A stretch of DNA of 64,000 nucleotides, taken from positions 1,240,001 through 1,304,000 of the forward strand of contig NZ_CP190246.1 in NCBI RefSeq assembly GCF_039652435.2. Direction: 5' to 3'. The stretch's first letter is position 1, and each line of letters opens with the position of its first letter. The notes under the pieces are model-generated. The model did not search any database and had not been told where the DNA came from. It saw nothing but the letters and a program-made list of their open reading frames with translations. The stretch comes from Niabella insulamsoli. Its GTDB lineage: Bacteria > Bacteroidota > Bacteroidia > Chitinophagales > Chitinophagaceae. Shown piece by piece: positions 44,190 to 51,736 of this stretch. The position numbers were made by a program, and so were the translations under genes.

Positions 44190-46136
44190 ATGAAAAACCT
44201 GAAATTATTAGGCTGCCTTTTTTTGGCAGCAACAATGGCCTCGTTCGCTCTGCGAACCGACGAGGTGACCGGCAAAGTCGTAGATGCCCAACAGGCGCCT
44301 GTTTCGAATGCCACGGTGCAGGAAAAAGGCAGTTCCAACGTCGTATCTACGGATGCTAACGGCAATTTTAGTATAGCGATATCGGGTAAAACCGCCCGGT
44401 TGATCGTTACAGCCGTCGGCTACGCTCAAAAGGAAGTGGAAGTGCGTGCAGGTGAAAAAACAACCATTGTAATTGGCTCGCCTGCCCAGACTTTAAACGA
44501 GGTGGTCGTGGTAGGTTATGGGACGACGCATAAGCGGGCGATAACCGGGGGCGCTGCGTTGCTGCCCGTGACACGGTCTGCAAGTGTCAATAATTTTTCC
44601 CGACGCCCCGCGCCGGGAGCTGGCATTAAGCTTGATCGCCGCAAAGCGGATTTCGATAGGGAAGGATATGATGCCATTGAGGAAAACAGTTTTTTAAAGG
44701 TGACAGATAATCCGCTGTCAACTTTTTCCATAGATGTGGATGGCGCTTCTTACAGTAATATCAGAAGGTTTATTAATGAGGGGACATTACCTCCTGCGGG
44801 CGCAGTGCGCATAGAAGAAATGATCAACTATTTTACTTATACATATCCACAGCCTGACGGCGACAAGCCGTTTAGCATTAACACGGAGTATACCGCCTGT
44901 CCGTGGAATGAAAAGCACCACCTGGTTTCCATTGGATTGCAGGGAAAGAAAATCCCGGTGGACCATCTGCCCGCGGCTAATATTGTTTTTCTGATCGATG
45001 TGAGCGGCAGTATGTCCTCGCCCGACAAGCTGCCCCTCGTCCAGGCTTCCATGAAACTTTTAGCCGATCAATTGAGGCCGCAGGATAAGATAGCCATCGT
45101 TGTTTATGCCGGAAGCGCGGGCGTTGTCTTGCCGGCGACCGACGGAAATGCGCCTGCCAAAATTAAAGATGCCATCGACAGGTTGCAGGCGGGCGGTTCT
45201 ACTGCGGGTGGCGCCGGCATTGAGCTGGCCTACAAAATAGCGGCTGAAAATTTTGTAAAGAATGGCAATAACCGTATAGTGCTTTGCACCGATGGAGATT
45301 TTAATGTGGGCCAAAGCAGCGATGATGAGTTGGAGCGCATGATCGAGGAGAAAAGAAAAACCGGCATATTTCTGACAGTGCTTGGGTTTGGCACCGGCAA
45401 CTACCAGGATGCAAAAATGCAGAAACTGGCGGATAAAGGAAATGGCAATCACGCCTATATTGATCAATTGGGCGAAGCAAAAAAAGTGTTGATCCACCAG
45501 TTTGGCGGAACGATGTTTACTATTGCAAAAGATGTCAAGTTACAAATAGAATTTAACCCGGCGAAAGTGCAGGGATATCGGCTTATCGGGTATGAAAACC
45601 GCATGTTGGCCAGTGACGATTTTAATGATGATAAAAAAGACGCTGGTGAAATGGGCAGCGGCCACTCCGTTACCGCCTTATATGAAATCATTCCAGCGGG
45701 CGTGGATGCACCAGAACTAAAATCGGTCGATCCTTTAAAATACCAGCAAAAGAAAATGACAGGTTCGGATTTTAATAATAGTGAGGAAGTGATGACGGTT
45801 AAATTCAGGTATAAAAAGCCGGATGGTGATAAAAGTTTGCTGTTGCAACAAACGATTACTGGTCAACCCGTTTCGTTTGCCCGCTCAACCCCAAATACAC
45901 AGCTCGCCGCAGGCCTGGCTCAATTTGGAATGCTGCTTCGCAATTCGGCTTACAAAGGAAAGAGTAACTATACTTCGACGCAGCAACTCATTGCTACAGT
46001 GGCTGAAGACGATAAAGAAGGGTATAGGAAAGAGTTGCTAATGCTCATTAAAAAAGCGGGCACAATGGCCGCTGCCAACTCGGAGCAGACTAAAAAGCAG
46101 CGGGACCGTTCCATTGATTTTCTTTCTTATAAATAA
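44190..46136 (+). CDS. vWA-domain protein with SusC-type N terminus
   Basis: A 648-residue exported protein. After a signal peptide (about 1-20) there is a carboxypeptidase-regulatory-like domain (about 24-97, VTGKVVDAQQAPVSNATVQEKG) and an exact SusC-type signature TLNEVVVVGYGTTHKRAITGG (about 101-121), but no TonB plug or barrel follows. Residues about 165-225 are a vWA-linked N-terminal domain (NPLSTFSIDVDGASYSNIRRFINEGTLPPAGAVRIEEMINYF); the vWA fold (about 263-440) has an intact MIDAS (DVSGS, 270-274; LCTDGDFNVG). The last part (about 450-640) fits the YfbK/DUF3520-type C terminus. It is divergent from the sigma/anti-sigma pair, whose anti-sigma protein carries matching modules. Confidence 0.92.
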   Translation: MKNLKLLGCLFLAATMASFALRTDEVTGKVVDAQQAPVSNATVQEKGSSNVVSTDANGNFSIAISGKTARLIVTAVGYAQKEVEVRAGEKTTIVIGSPAQTLNEVVVVGYGTTHKRAITGGAALLPVTRSASVNNFSRRPAPGAGIKLDRRKADFDREGYDAIEENSFLKVTDNPLSTFSIDVDGASYSNIRRFINEGTLPPAGAVRIEEMINYFTYTYPQPDGDKPFSINTEYTACPWNEKHHLVSIGLQGKKIPVDHLPAANIVFLIDVSGSMSSPDKLPLVQASMKLLADQLRPQDKIAIVVYAGSAGVVLPATDGNAPAKIKDAIDRLQAGGSTAGGAGIELAYKIAAENFVKNGNNRIVLCTDGDFNVGQSSDDELERMIEEKRKTGIFLTVLGFGTGNYQDAKMQKLADKGNGNHAYIDQLGEAKKVLIHQFGGTMFTIAKDVKLQIEFNPAKVQGYRLIGYENRMLASDDFNDDKKDAGEMGSGHSVTALYEIIPAGVDAPELKSVDPLKYQQKKMTGSDFNNSEEVMTVKFRYKKPDGDKSLLLQQTITGQPVSFARSTPNTQLAAGLAQFGMLLRNSAYKGKSNYTSTQQLIATVAEDDKEGYRKELLMLIKKAGTMAAANSEQTKKQRDRSIDFLSYK

Positions 46137-46217
46137 ATATTTTCTTTTTAAATTATTGTTTAGTAATATTTTATATAATTTTTTTTTGCTTTTAGTGTTA
46201 GTGAAGCAAATTTTGGC

Positions 46218-46235
46218 ACAGTATTTTTATACTGT
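46218..46235. promoter_or_regulatory. Inverted repeat upstream of the barrel gene
   Basis: ACAGTAT-TTTT-ATACTGT is a perfect 7-bp inverted repeat around four Ts, 31 bp before the start at 46267. A TTTG at 46212-46215 could be a -33 element, but no good -7 box follows. Candidate operator or hairpin. Confidence 0.4.
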
Positions 46236-46266
46236 AGAGCGAAAATTTAATCCAAGGTTAATTTAA

Positions 46267-46992
46267 ATGAAGATTATGAAAATGAAAATGATTATCGGAG
46301 CGGTGGCGATGCTGGCTACTGCAAGTGCTGTAAATGCCCAGGGTTTTACAGAAGCAAAATTCGGAATTAAAGGTGGTTGGAACTCTACTAATATCACCAA
46401 TTCAAAAGAAGGAAATATCGACGACAACAACCGGTTGAACACGTTCAATGCCGGTGTGGTGGGCGTAATCCCTTTGGGTTCTACGTTCTCGATCAGAACA
46501 GGCCTTGATCTGCAGTCAAAAGGTACGGAGTCAACGACTACTTTGGTTGACGAGGTAAAAACAACGTATAAAGTCAATCCCATGTATCTGGAGCTGCCGG
46601 TGAATGTTGCGGTGATGTTACCGTTCAACGAAAAAGTAAAAGCGTATATCGGAGCAGGTCCTTATGCGGCTGTTGGTATTGCAGGCAAGATTAAAACGAT
46701 GACTGAAGTGGGTGGCGTAACGGATGAAACCTCTCGTAGCATCGAATGGGGAAATGACAATCCGCTTGCAGAAGACGCTTCAGATCAGGAAGGACAGGTT
46801 GGTTCCGGCCAGTTCAAAAGATTTGACTTTGGCGCCAACATCGTAGGTGGTATAGATTTCGGTCGTTTTGGCGTACATGCGCAATATGGTATTGGTTTAA
46901 CCAATAGTGTACCTGGTCAGACTACTGATAACAATGCCAACAAAAGTAACCAGCATCGCGCTTTGGGCGTGAGTGGTGTGTTCTACTTTTAA
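46267..46992 (+). CDS. Outer-membrane beta-barrel protein (porin family)
   Basis: A 241-residue protein with a signal peptide (about 1-24, ASAVNAQG). The opening GFTEAKFGIKGGWNSTNIT and alternating strands with PMYLELPVNVAVMLPFNEKVKAYIGAGPYAAVGIAGKI, GANIVGGIDFGRFGVHAQYGIGLTNSVPG and the terminal aromatic (GVFYF) fit the eight-stranded PorT-like/OMP_b-brl_2 family. Transport or structural role unknown. It follows the vWA gene by 130 bp and has its own terminator; a related barrel lies at 59367-59999. Confidence 0.9.
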   Translation: MKIMKMKMIIGAVAMLATASAVNAQGFTEAKFGIKGGWNSTNITNSKEGNIDDNNRLNTFNAGVVGVIPLGSTFSIRTGLDLQSKGTESTTTLVDEVKTTYKVNPMYLELPVNVAVMLPFNEKVKAYIGAGPYAAVGIAGKIKTMTEVGGVTDETSRSIEWGNDNPLAEDASDQEGQVGSGQFKRFDFGANIVGGIDFGRFGVHAQYGIGLTNSVPGQTTDNNANKSNQHRALGVSGVFYF

Positions 46993-47015
46993 ATCAATTT
47001 AGGCGATTTTTTTAG

Positions 47016-47052
47016 AAATGAGCGTGTCGGTAAGGCGCGCTCATTTATTTTT
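47016..47052 (+). terminator. Rho-independent terminator after the barrel gene
   Basis: AAATGAGCG (47016-47024) pairs perfectly with CGCTCATTT (47038-47046), followed by ATTTTTG. It begins 24 bp after the barrel stop and argues against translation from 47018, supporting the start of the next gene at 47060. Confidence 0.8.
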
Positions 47053-47059
47053 GCAGCCT

Positions 47060-47467
47060 ATGAACCGTTCATTAATTTTTTGTGTGTTGGCAGCTATTTT
47101 ATTGATTGTCGCCTGTTTTATGCCCTGGATGAGGATCGAAACGCCGGCGTTGACTATTTCGGGCGTGGATACCGCCGGAACCAGGTATGGTAAACCGGCG
47201 CTGACTCATTTTGTGCTCGTGGCGTTGATACTGCTTTTCACATTCGTGCCCAAAATCTGGGCTAAGAGAATCAATCTGCTTTTTGCCGCATTAAATCTGG
47301 CATGGGCGATTAGAAATTTTGGCGTTATTCCGCGTTGCGAAGCCGGCATTTGCCCCGAAAAAATGCCGGGTATTTATCTGGTATTATTAGCCAGCATCGT
47401 CTTGTTGATAGCCGCGCTTTTTCCTAAAGAACCCCAGCAAAAAGCCGCTGAAAAGCAAACCGGTTAA
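47060..47467 (+). CDS. Small four-helix membrane protein, unknown function
   Basis: A 135-residue integral membrane protein from the ATG at 47060 (MNRSLIFCVLAAILLIVACFMPWMRI), just after the terminator. Four hydrophobic segments are visible (about 4-22, 46-63, 67-82, 102-120), with a short Cys pair between (IPRCEAGICPEKMPG). I do not recognise a named family. It converges on the VIT-like gene, overlapping it by 4 bp. Confidence 0.7.
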   Translation: MNRSLIFCVLAAILLIVACFMPWMRIETPALTISGVDTAGTRYGKPALTHFVLVALILLFTFVPKIWAKRINLLFAALNLAWAIRNFGVIPRCEAGICPEKMPGIYLVLLASIVLLIAALFPKEPQQKAAEKQTG

Positions 47468-48072
47468 AAGAGGCCGCCGGCGTAGTAGGCCGCAAAGGCC
47501 GCCGCCATGCCCGACAACGAGATAATCAGGAAGCCACTTAACGGTTTTTGATTGGAAAACTTGTATTTGTAAAAACCCAAAACGCCTAAGAGGATAAAAG
47601 GAAAAAAAAGTCCGGCATAATCGGGCAGCTCGAAAAAATAGCAATTGAGTATTGTCGCGAGCCCGCCGAGCAGAAATCCACCCAATATCGATAAACCATA
47701 AACTTTGGGCGACAGATCGCCGGTCGCATTACTGCCTTCTTTCCATTCCTGTTCCCATAGTTGCGCTTCCGCCACCGAATCCGTTACCATTGCCTGTCTC
47801 AGGTTTTCGTCAATGTCCAGCGTTTGGTAAATCTTCAGGATTTTGCTCTCGCCTTCATGCTGTTCCAATTCATCTTTTCGGGTGTAATAAGCGCCTAAGC
47901 CGAGAAGAACGGAAACGAATACCAACGCCGCACCCAGTGAAAGATAAATTTTGGATGCGCTCATGCCGCTGCCTGTAAAAAAGCAGGCAAGTGCGAGCAT
48001 TATGATCACGCCTTCAATTAAACCCACTAAAAGGGCCGGCAGAAAATTATATGAGGGTTTTGACTTACTCAA
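47464..48072 (-). CDS. Membrane protein resembling the VIT/CCC1 family
   Basis: A 202-residue protein if started at the TTG at 48072 (SKSKPSYNFLPALLVGLIEGVIIMLALACFF), overlapping the aminotransferase end by 8 bp; an ATG at 48111 is also in frame but overlaps by 47 bp. There are about five helices; the start (FLPALLVGLIEGVIIMLAL), the ALVFVSVLLGLGAYYTRKDELEQHE stretch, the acidic middle (AEAQLWEQEWKEG) and later helices (LSILGGFLLGGLATIL) are loosely like VIT1/CCC1 iron/manganese transporters. The resemblance is partial, so function is tentative. Confidence 0.65.
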   Translation of the reverse strand: MSKSKPSYNFLPALLVGLIEGVIIMLALACFFTGSGMSASKIYLSLGAALVFVSVLLGLGAYYTRKDELEQHEGESKILKIYQTLDIDENLRQAMVTDSVAEAQLWEQEWKEGSNATGDLSPKVYGLSILGGFLLGGLATILNCYFFELPDYAGLFFPFILLGVLGFYKYKFSNQKPLSGFLIISLSGMAAAFAAYYAGGLF

Positions 48073-49297
48073 ATGTTTGCAGGGTTTGCTGAATGATAAC
48101 AATACATGCACTTAATTGTTCTTCCGTAATGGTAAGCGGCGGTGCAAAGCGAATTTTGTCGCCGTGAGTAGGCTTGGCCAATAGGCCTTTTTGGCTCATG
48201 GCCACACAGATATTCCAGGCCATATTGGGATCGGTGCTGTTAATCTCTATGGCATTCAAAAGGCCTTTGCCGCGAATGGTTTTAATAAGGGGCGACTGCA
48301 ATTTTTCCAGTGCGTCCCTGAAAAATTGTCCCAGCCTTTCTGCCTGTTCCGCCATGTTTTCGTCTACCAAAACCTGTAGCGCTGCAACCGCGGTAACGCT
48401 CGCTAAAGGATTGCCGCCAAAAGTAGAACCATGCTCGCCGGGCCGGATAGTAAGCATGATATCATCGTCGGCCAAAACAGCGCTGATCGGCATCATACCG
48501 CCGCTTAAGGCTTTGCCGAGCAACACGATATCCGGCCGCACGTTTTCATGATCGCAGGCCAGCATCTTACCCGTGCGGCCAAGCCCTGTTTGGATTTCAT
48601 CCGCAATAAACAGTACATTATATTTTTCACATAATGCTTTCGCTTTTGACAAATAGCCCTCATCCGGCACGAAAACGCCGGCTTCTCCCTGTATCGGTTC
48701 GACTAAAAATCCGGCGATATCAGCATCGCGCTGTAGCAGGTTTTCGAGTGCCTGCAAATCGTTGTAAGGAATATTTATAAATCCGCTACTAAAGGGGCCG
48801 AAATGATTTTTTGCGGAAGGGTCGCTGCTAAAAGAAATGACGGTAGTCGTACGCCCGTGAAAATTGTGATCGCACACGATAATAGTGGCTTTATTTTCTT
48901 TAACACCCTTTTTTTCGTAAGCCCATTTACGACAAAGTTTAATCGCTGTTTCTACAGCTTCCACGCCCGTGTTCATCGGCAAAACCTTATCGTAGCCAAA
49001 TAATCGGGTAATATACGATGCAAACACACCGAGCTGGTCGTTATAAAAAGCGCGGCTGGTTAAAGTCAGGCGTTGCGCCTGATGGGCAAACGCCTCCAGT
49101 ATCCGGGGGTGGCAATGGCCCTGGTTGACAGAAGAGTATCCGCTTAGGAAATCGTAGTACTTTTTTCCTTCGACATCCCAAACATAGACGCCTGCGCCGC
49201 GTGTTAAAACTACCGGCAAGGGATGATAGTTGTGCGCCCCATATTGCGCTTCCAAATCTATAAAATAGGCTGATTTTTGATCAATAGTTTCAGGCAT
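48065..49297 (-). CDS. rocD: Ornithine--oxo-acid aminotransferase
   Basis: A 410-residue cytoplasmic class III PLP aminotransferase. Motifs: AQYGAHNYHPLPVVLTRGAGVYVWDVEGKKYYDFLSGYSSVNQGHCHPRI, NTGVEAVETAIKLCRKWAYEKKG, HNFHGRTTTVISFSSDP, LFIADEIQTGLGRTGKMLACDHE and the Schiff-base lysine in LLGKALSGGMMPISAVLADDD. It converts ornithine plus 2-oxoglutarate to glutamate semialdehyde and glutamate in arginine/proline metabolism. The opening block is specific to ornithine aminotransferases. Confidence 0.94.
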   Translation of the reverse strand: MPETIDQKSAYFIDLEAQYGAHNYHPLPVVLTRGAGVYVWDVEGKKYYDFLSGYSSVNQGHCHPRILEAFAHQAQRLTLTSRAFYNDQLGVFASYITRLFGYDKVLPMNTGVEAVETAIKLCRKWAYEKKGVKENKATIIVCDHNFHGRTTTVISFSSDPSAKNHFGPFSSGFINIPYNDLQALENLLQRDADIAGFLVEPIQGEAGVFVPDEGYLSKAKALCEKYNVLFIADEIQTGLGRTGKMLACDHENVRPDIVLLGKALSGGMMPISAVLADDDIMLTIRPGEHGSTFGGNPLASVTAVAALQVLVDENMAEQAERLGQFFRDALEKLQSPLIKTIRGKGLLNAIEINSTDPNMAWNICVAMSQKGLLAKPTHGDKIRFAPPLTITEEQLSACIVIIQQTLQTFE

Positions 49298-49519
49298 ATC
49301 AAATCTTTTTTTGAATAGAAATTACAAACTCCGACAACAATGAGAAAGCATGTCAGTGATTAAGCAGGTCGAGATGCTGCTTTAAAAGAGATGATATTTT
49401 TTTTTGAGGCTCTATGTCGCAAAGAAAAGCGAAATTGCATAAAATATCAAATGCTTTTAACGCGCCCTCACAGATGGCAGGTAAAAGCAGGCGCCGGATA
49501 ACGAACAAAAGCTGTCCTC

Positions 49520-50389
49520 ATGAAACAAAGTATTATCCTATTTCTTTTTGCCGCTTTTTTTTCCTGCTCAAAGGATGAGGCGATTGAAAGGCCGGAACCT
49601 CCGCCTTCCGGTTTGCAGGCAGAGACGCTCACGAATGTAGCCTATGATAATGATCCATTGCAAAAAATGGATATTTACCTGCCTGAAAATAGAACAGTTG
49701 TGCAAACTAAAGTGCTGGTGCTTATTCATGGCGGGGCCTGGTCATCGGGCGATAAGGCAGATTTTACCAGTTTTATTTCAGAGTTTAAAGAACTGCTGCC
49801 CGATTATGCGATTTTTAATATCAATTACCGGCTATCAACGGGCTTTTCCAACAATTTTCCCACGCAGGAAAATGATCTGAAAACGGCGGTGGATTTTATC
49901 TACGATCATCGCGCAAAATATGTCATCTCGGATAAATGGGTTTTGGCTGGCGTAAGTTCCGGCGCTCATCTGGCCTTGCTTCAAAGCTATAAAAATTCCG
50001 CGCCTGTAAAGCCGAGGGCTGTGATTGATTTTTTTGGCCCTGTAGACATGGTGGCCTTATACCAGTTTTACAGCAGCGATCCTGCGCTTGCGTTCGGACT
50101 TCGGTTGCTGATGACGGGTACGCCTTTTCAAAAACCGGATGTGTATCGCAATAGCAGCCCTATTCAATTTGTAAATGCGAATACACCTCCCACCATTATC
50201 TTTCATGGGGGGGTGGATGACGTGGTACCGAAGGAGCAATCCTTTGCATTGCGGGCCAGGTTAGATCAGTTCAATGTGCCCAACGAGCTCGTATTTTATG
50301 CCAACCAAACGCATGGGTGGTCCGACCCTGCGATTCTAAATGATAGCTTTAAAAAAATTGAAGCTTTTTTAAAAGCCAATGTGCGCTAA
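49520..50389 (+). CDS. Alpha/beta hydrolase lipoprotein (esterase-like)
   Basis: A 289-residue predicted lipoprotein (MKQSIILFLFAAFFSCSKDE, Cys16). The hydrolase fold has VLVLIHGGAWSSGDKADF (oxyanion HGGAW), the nucleophile elbow AGVSSGAHLAL (GxSxG), the acid in HGGVDDVVPKEQ and the His in QTHGWSDP. This is the BD-FAE/carboxylesterase type; the substrate is unknown. It is 9 bp before rarA on the same strand, so probably cotranscribed, without an obvious functional link. Confidence 0.88.
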   Translation: MKQSIILFLFAAFFSCSKDEAIERPEPPPSGLQAETLTNVAYDNDPLQKMDIYLPENRTVVQTKVLVLIHGGAWSSGDKADFTSFISEFKELLPDYAIFNINYRLSTGFSNNFPTQENDLKTAVDFIYDHRAKYVISDKWVLAGVSSGAHLALLQSYKNSAPVKPRAVIDFFGPVDMVALYQFYSSDPALAFGLRLLMTGTPFQKPDVYRNSSPIQFVNANTPPTIIFHGGVDDVVPKEQSFALRARLDQFNVPNELVFYANQTHGWSDPAILNDSFKKIEAFLKANVR

Positions 50390-50398
50390 ATTCGCCGC

Positions 50399-51655
50399 AT
50401 GATGCCTCCATTAGCAGAGCGGGTAAGGCCTCGCGCCCTCGAAGATGTAGTTGGTCAGCAACACCTGATCGGCCCCGGCAGCATTTTGAGAAGATCTGTC
50501 GAAAATCAATCTATAGGTTCTATCATTTTTTGGGGACCGCCGGGCACCGGCAAAACCACGCTCGCGCATATCATCGCCAGCCAGTTGTCGGTTTCTTTCT
50601 TTTCGCTGAGCGCCGTAAATGCTGGTGTAAAAGAAGTCAGGGAAGTGATAGAGAAAGCCAGGCATGAATACCGCAGCATTTTGTTTATTGATGAAATTCA
50701 TCGCTTTAATAAAAGTCAGCAGGACGCCTTATTACACGCAGTGGAAAAGGGAACCATCACCCTGATCGGAGCCACGACAGAAAACCCTTCCTTTGAAGTC
50801 AACAGCGCGCTGCTGAGCCGCTGCCAGGTGTATGTGTTGAAACCGTTAACCGAAGCAGACCTGATACAGCTTTTGCATAAAACGATTAAGGAAGATGAGG
50901 CGCTGAAAAAAAAGAAGATCGTTTTAAAAGAAACAGATGCATTAATTCAGATCAGCGGCGGAGACGCAAGAAAGTTATTGAACCTGCTCGAATTGGTTTG
51001 CAATACAGCCAAGCAAAAAGTAGAAGTGACCGACGCCCTCGTAATGGATGTCGCTCAAAAAAAAGTGGCCTTATATGATAAAAGCGGCGAGCAGCATTAT
51101 GATATTATTTCTGCGTTTATAAAATCCATCCGCGGCAGCGACCCCAATGCGGCTGTGTATTGGTTGGCCCGCATGATAGAGGGTGGCGAGGATGTGAAAT
51201 TTATCGCGCGGCGTTTGGTGATATTGGCCAGCGAAGATATTGGTAATGCTAATCCCAATGCGCTTTTGCTGGCGAACGCTACTTTTGAAGCTGTTAATAA
51301 AATCGGCCACCCCGAATCGAGGATTATCCTGTCGCAATGCGCGGTTTATCTCGCGGCCTCGCCGAAAAGCAATGCTTCTTACATGGCCATTAACGAAGCT
51401 ATGTCCGCCGTGCAACAATACGGCGATTTGCCCGTTCCGCTGCACATACGAAATGCGCCCACCCGGCTGATGAAGCAATTGAATTATGGCAAAGGTTATC
51501 AGTATGCGCACAGCTACGATAATAATTTCTCCGAACAGGAATATTTGCCTGAAAAACTGGCTGGGACTAAGTTTTATGAGCCCGGTGACAATCCGCGCGA
51601 AATGGAACTGCGTAATTATTTAAAGAAGTTATGGAAAGAAAAGTATGGATATTAG
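50399..51655 (+). CDS. rarA: Replication-associated recombination protein RarA (MgsA)
   Basis: A 418-residue AAA+ ATPase. Motifs: PLAERVRPRALEDVVGQQHLIGPG, Walker A FWGPPGTGKTTLAHI, Walker B/sensor ILFIDEIHRFNKSQQDALLHAVEKGTITLIGATTENPSFEVNSALLSRC, and the C-terminal MgsA domain (DIISAFIKSIRGSDPNAAVYWLARMIEGGEDVKFIARRL). It works at stalled replication forks with SSB. The length and domain order are standard. Confidence 0.96.
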   Translation: MMPPLAERVRPRALEDVVGQQHLIGPGSILRRSVENQSIGSIIFWGPPGTGKTTLAHIIASQLSVSFFSLSAVNAGVKEVREVIEKARHEYRSILFIDEIHRFNKSQQDALLHAVEKGTITLIGATTENPSFEVNSALLSRCQVYVLKPLTEADLIQLLHKTIKEDEALKKKKIVLKETDALIQISGGDARKLLNLLELVCNTAKQKVEVTDALVMDVAQKKVALYDKSGEQHYDIISAFIKSIRGSDPNAAVYWLARMIEGGEDVKFIARRLVILASEDIGNANPNALLLANATFEAVNKIGHPESRIILSQCAVYLAASPKSNASYMAINEAMSAVQQYGDLPVPLHIRNAPTRLMKQLNYGKGYQYAHSYDNNFSEQEYLPEKLAGTKFYEPGDNPREMELRNYLKKLWKEKYGY

Positions 51656-51736
51656 CGGCGAAGGCGGACCCGCTCGCCTCGAAGTAGTGGCGTCCCAAAG
51701 GGATGTATCTTTTAAGTAAACTGTTTCCCAGAGCAT

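Noticed and set aside
51655..51720. GC-rich hairpin after rarA as a mobile element end
   Set aside because: Imperfect short pairing between convergent genes is better explained as a weak terminator; no flanking repeats were found.
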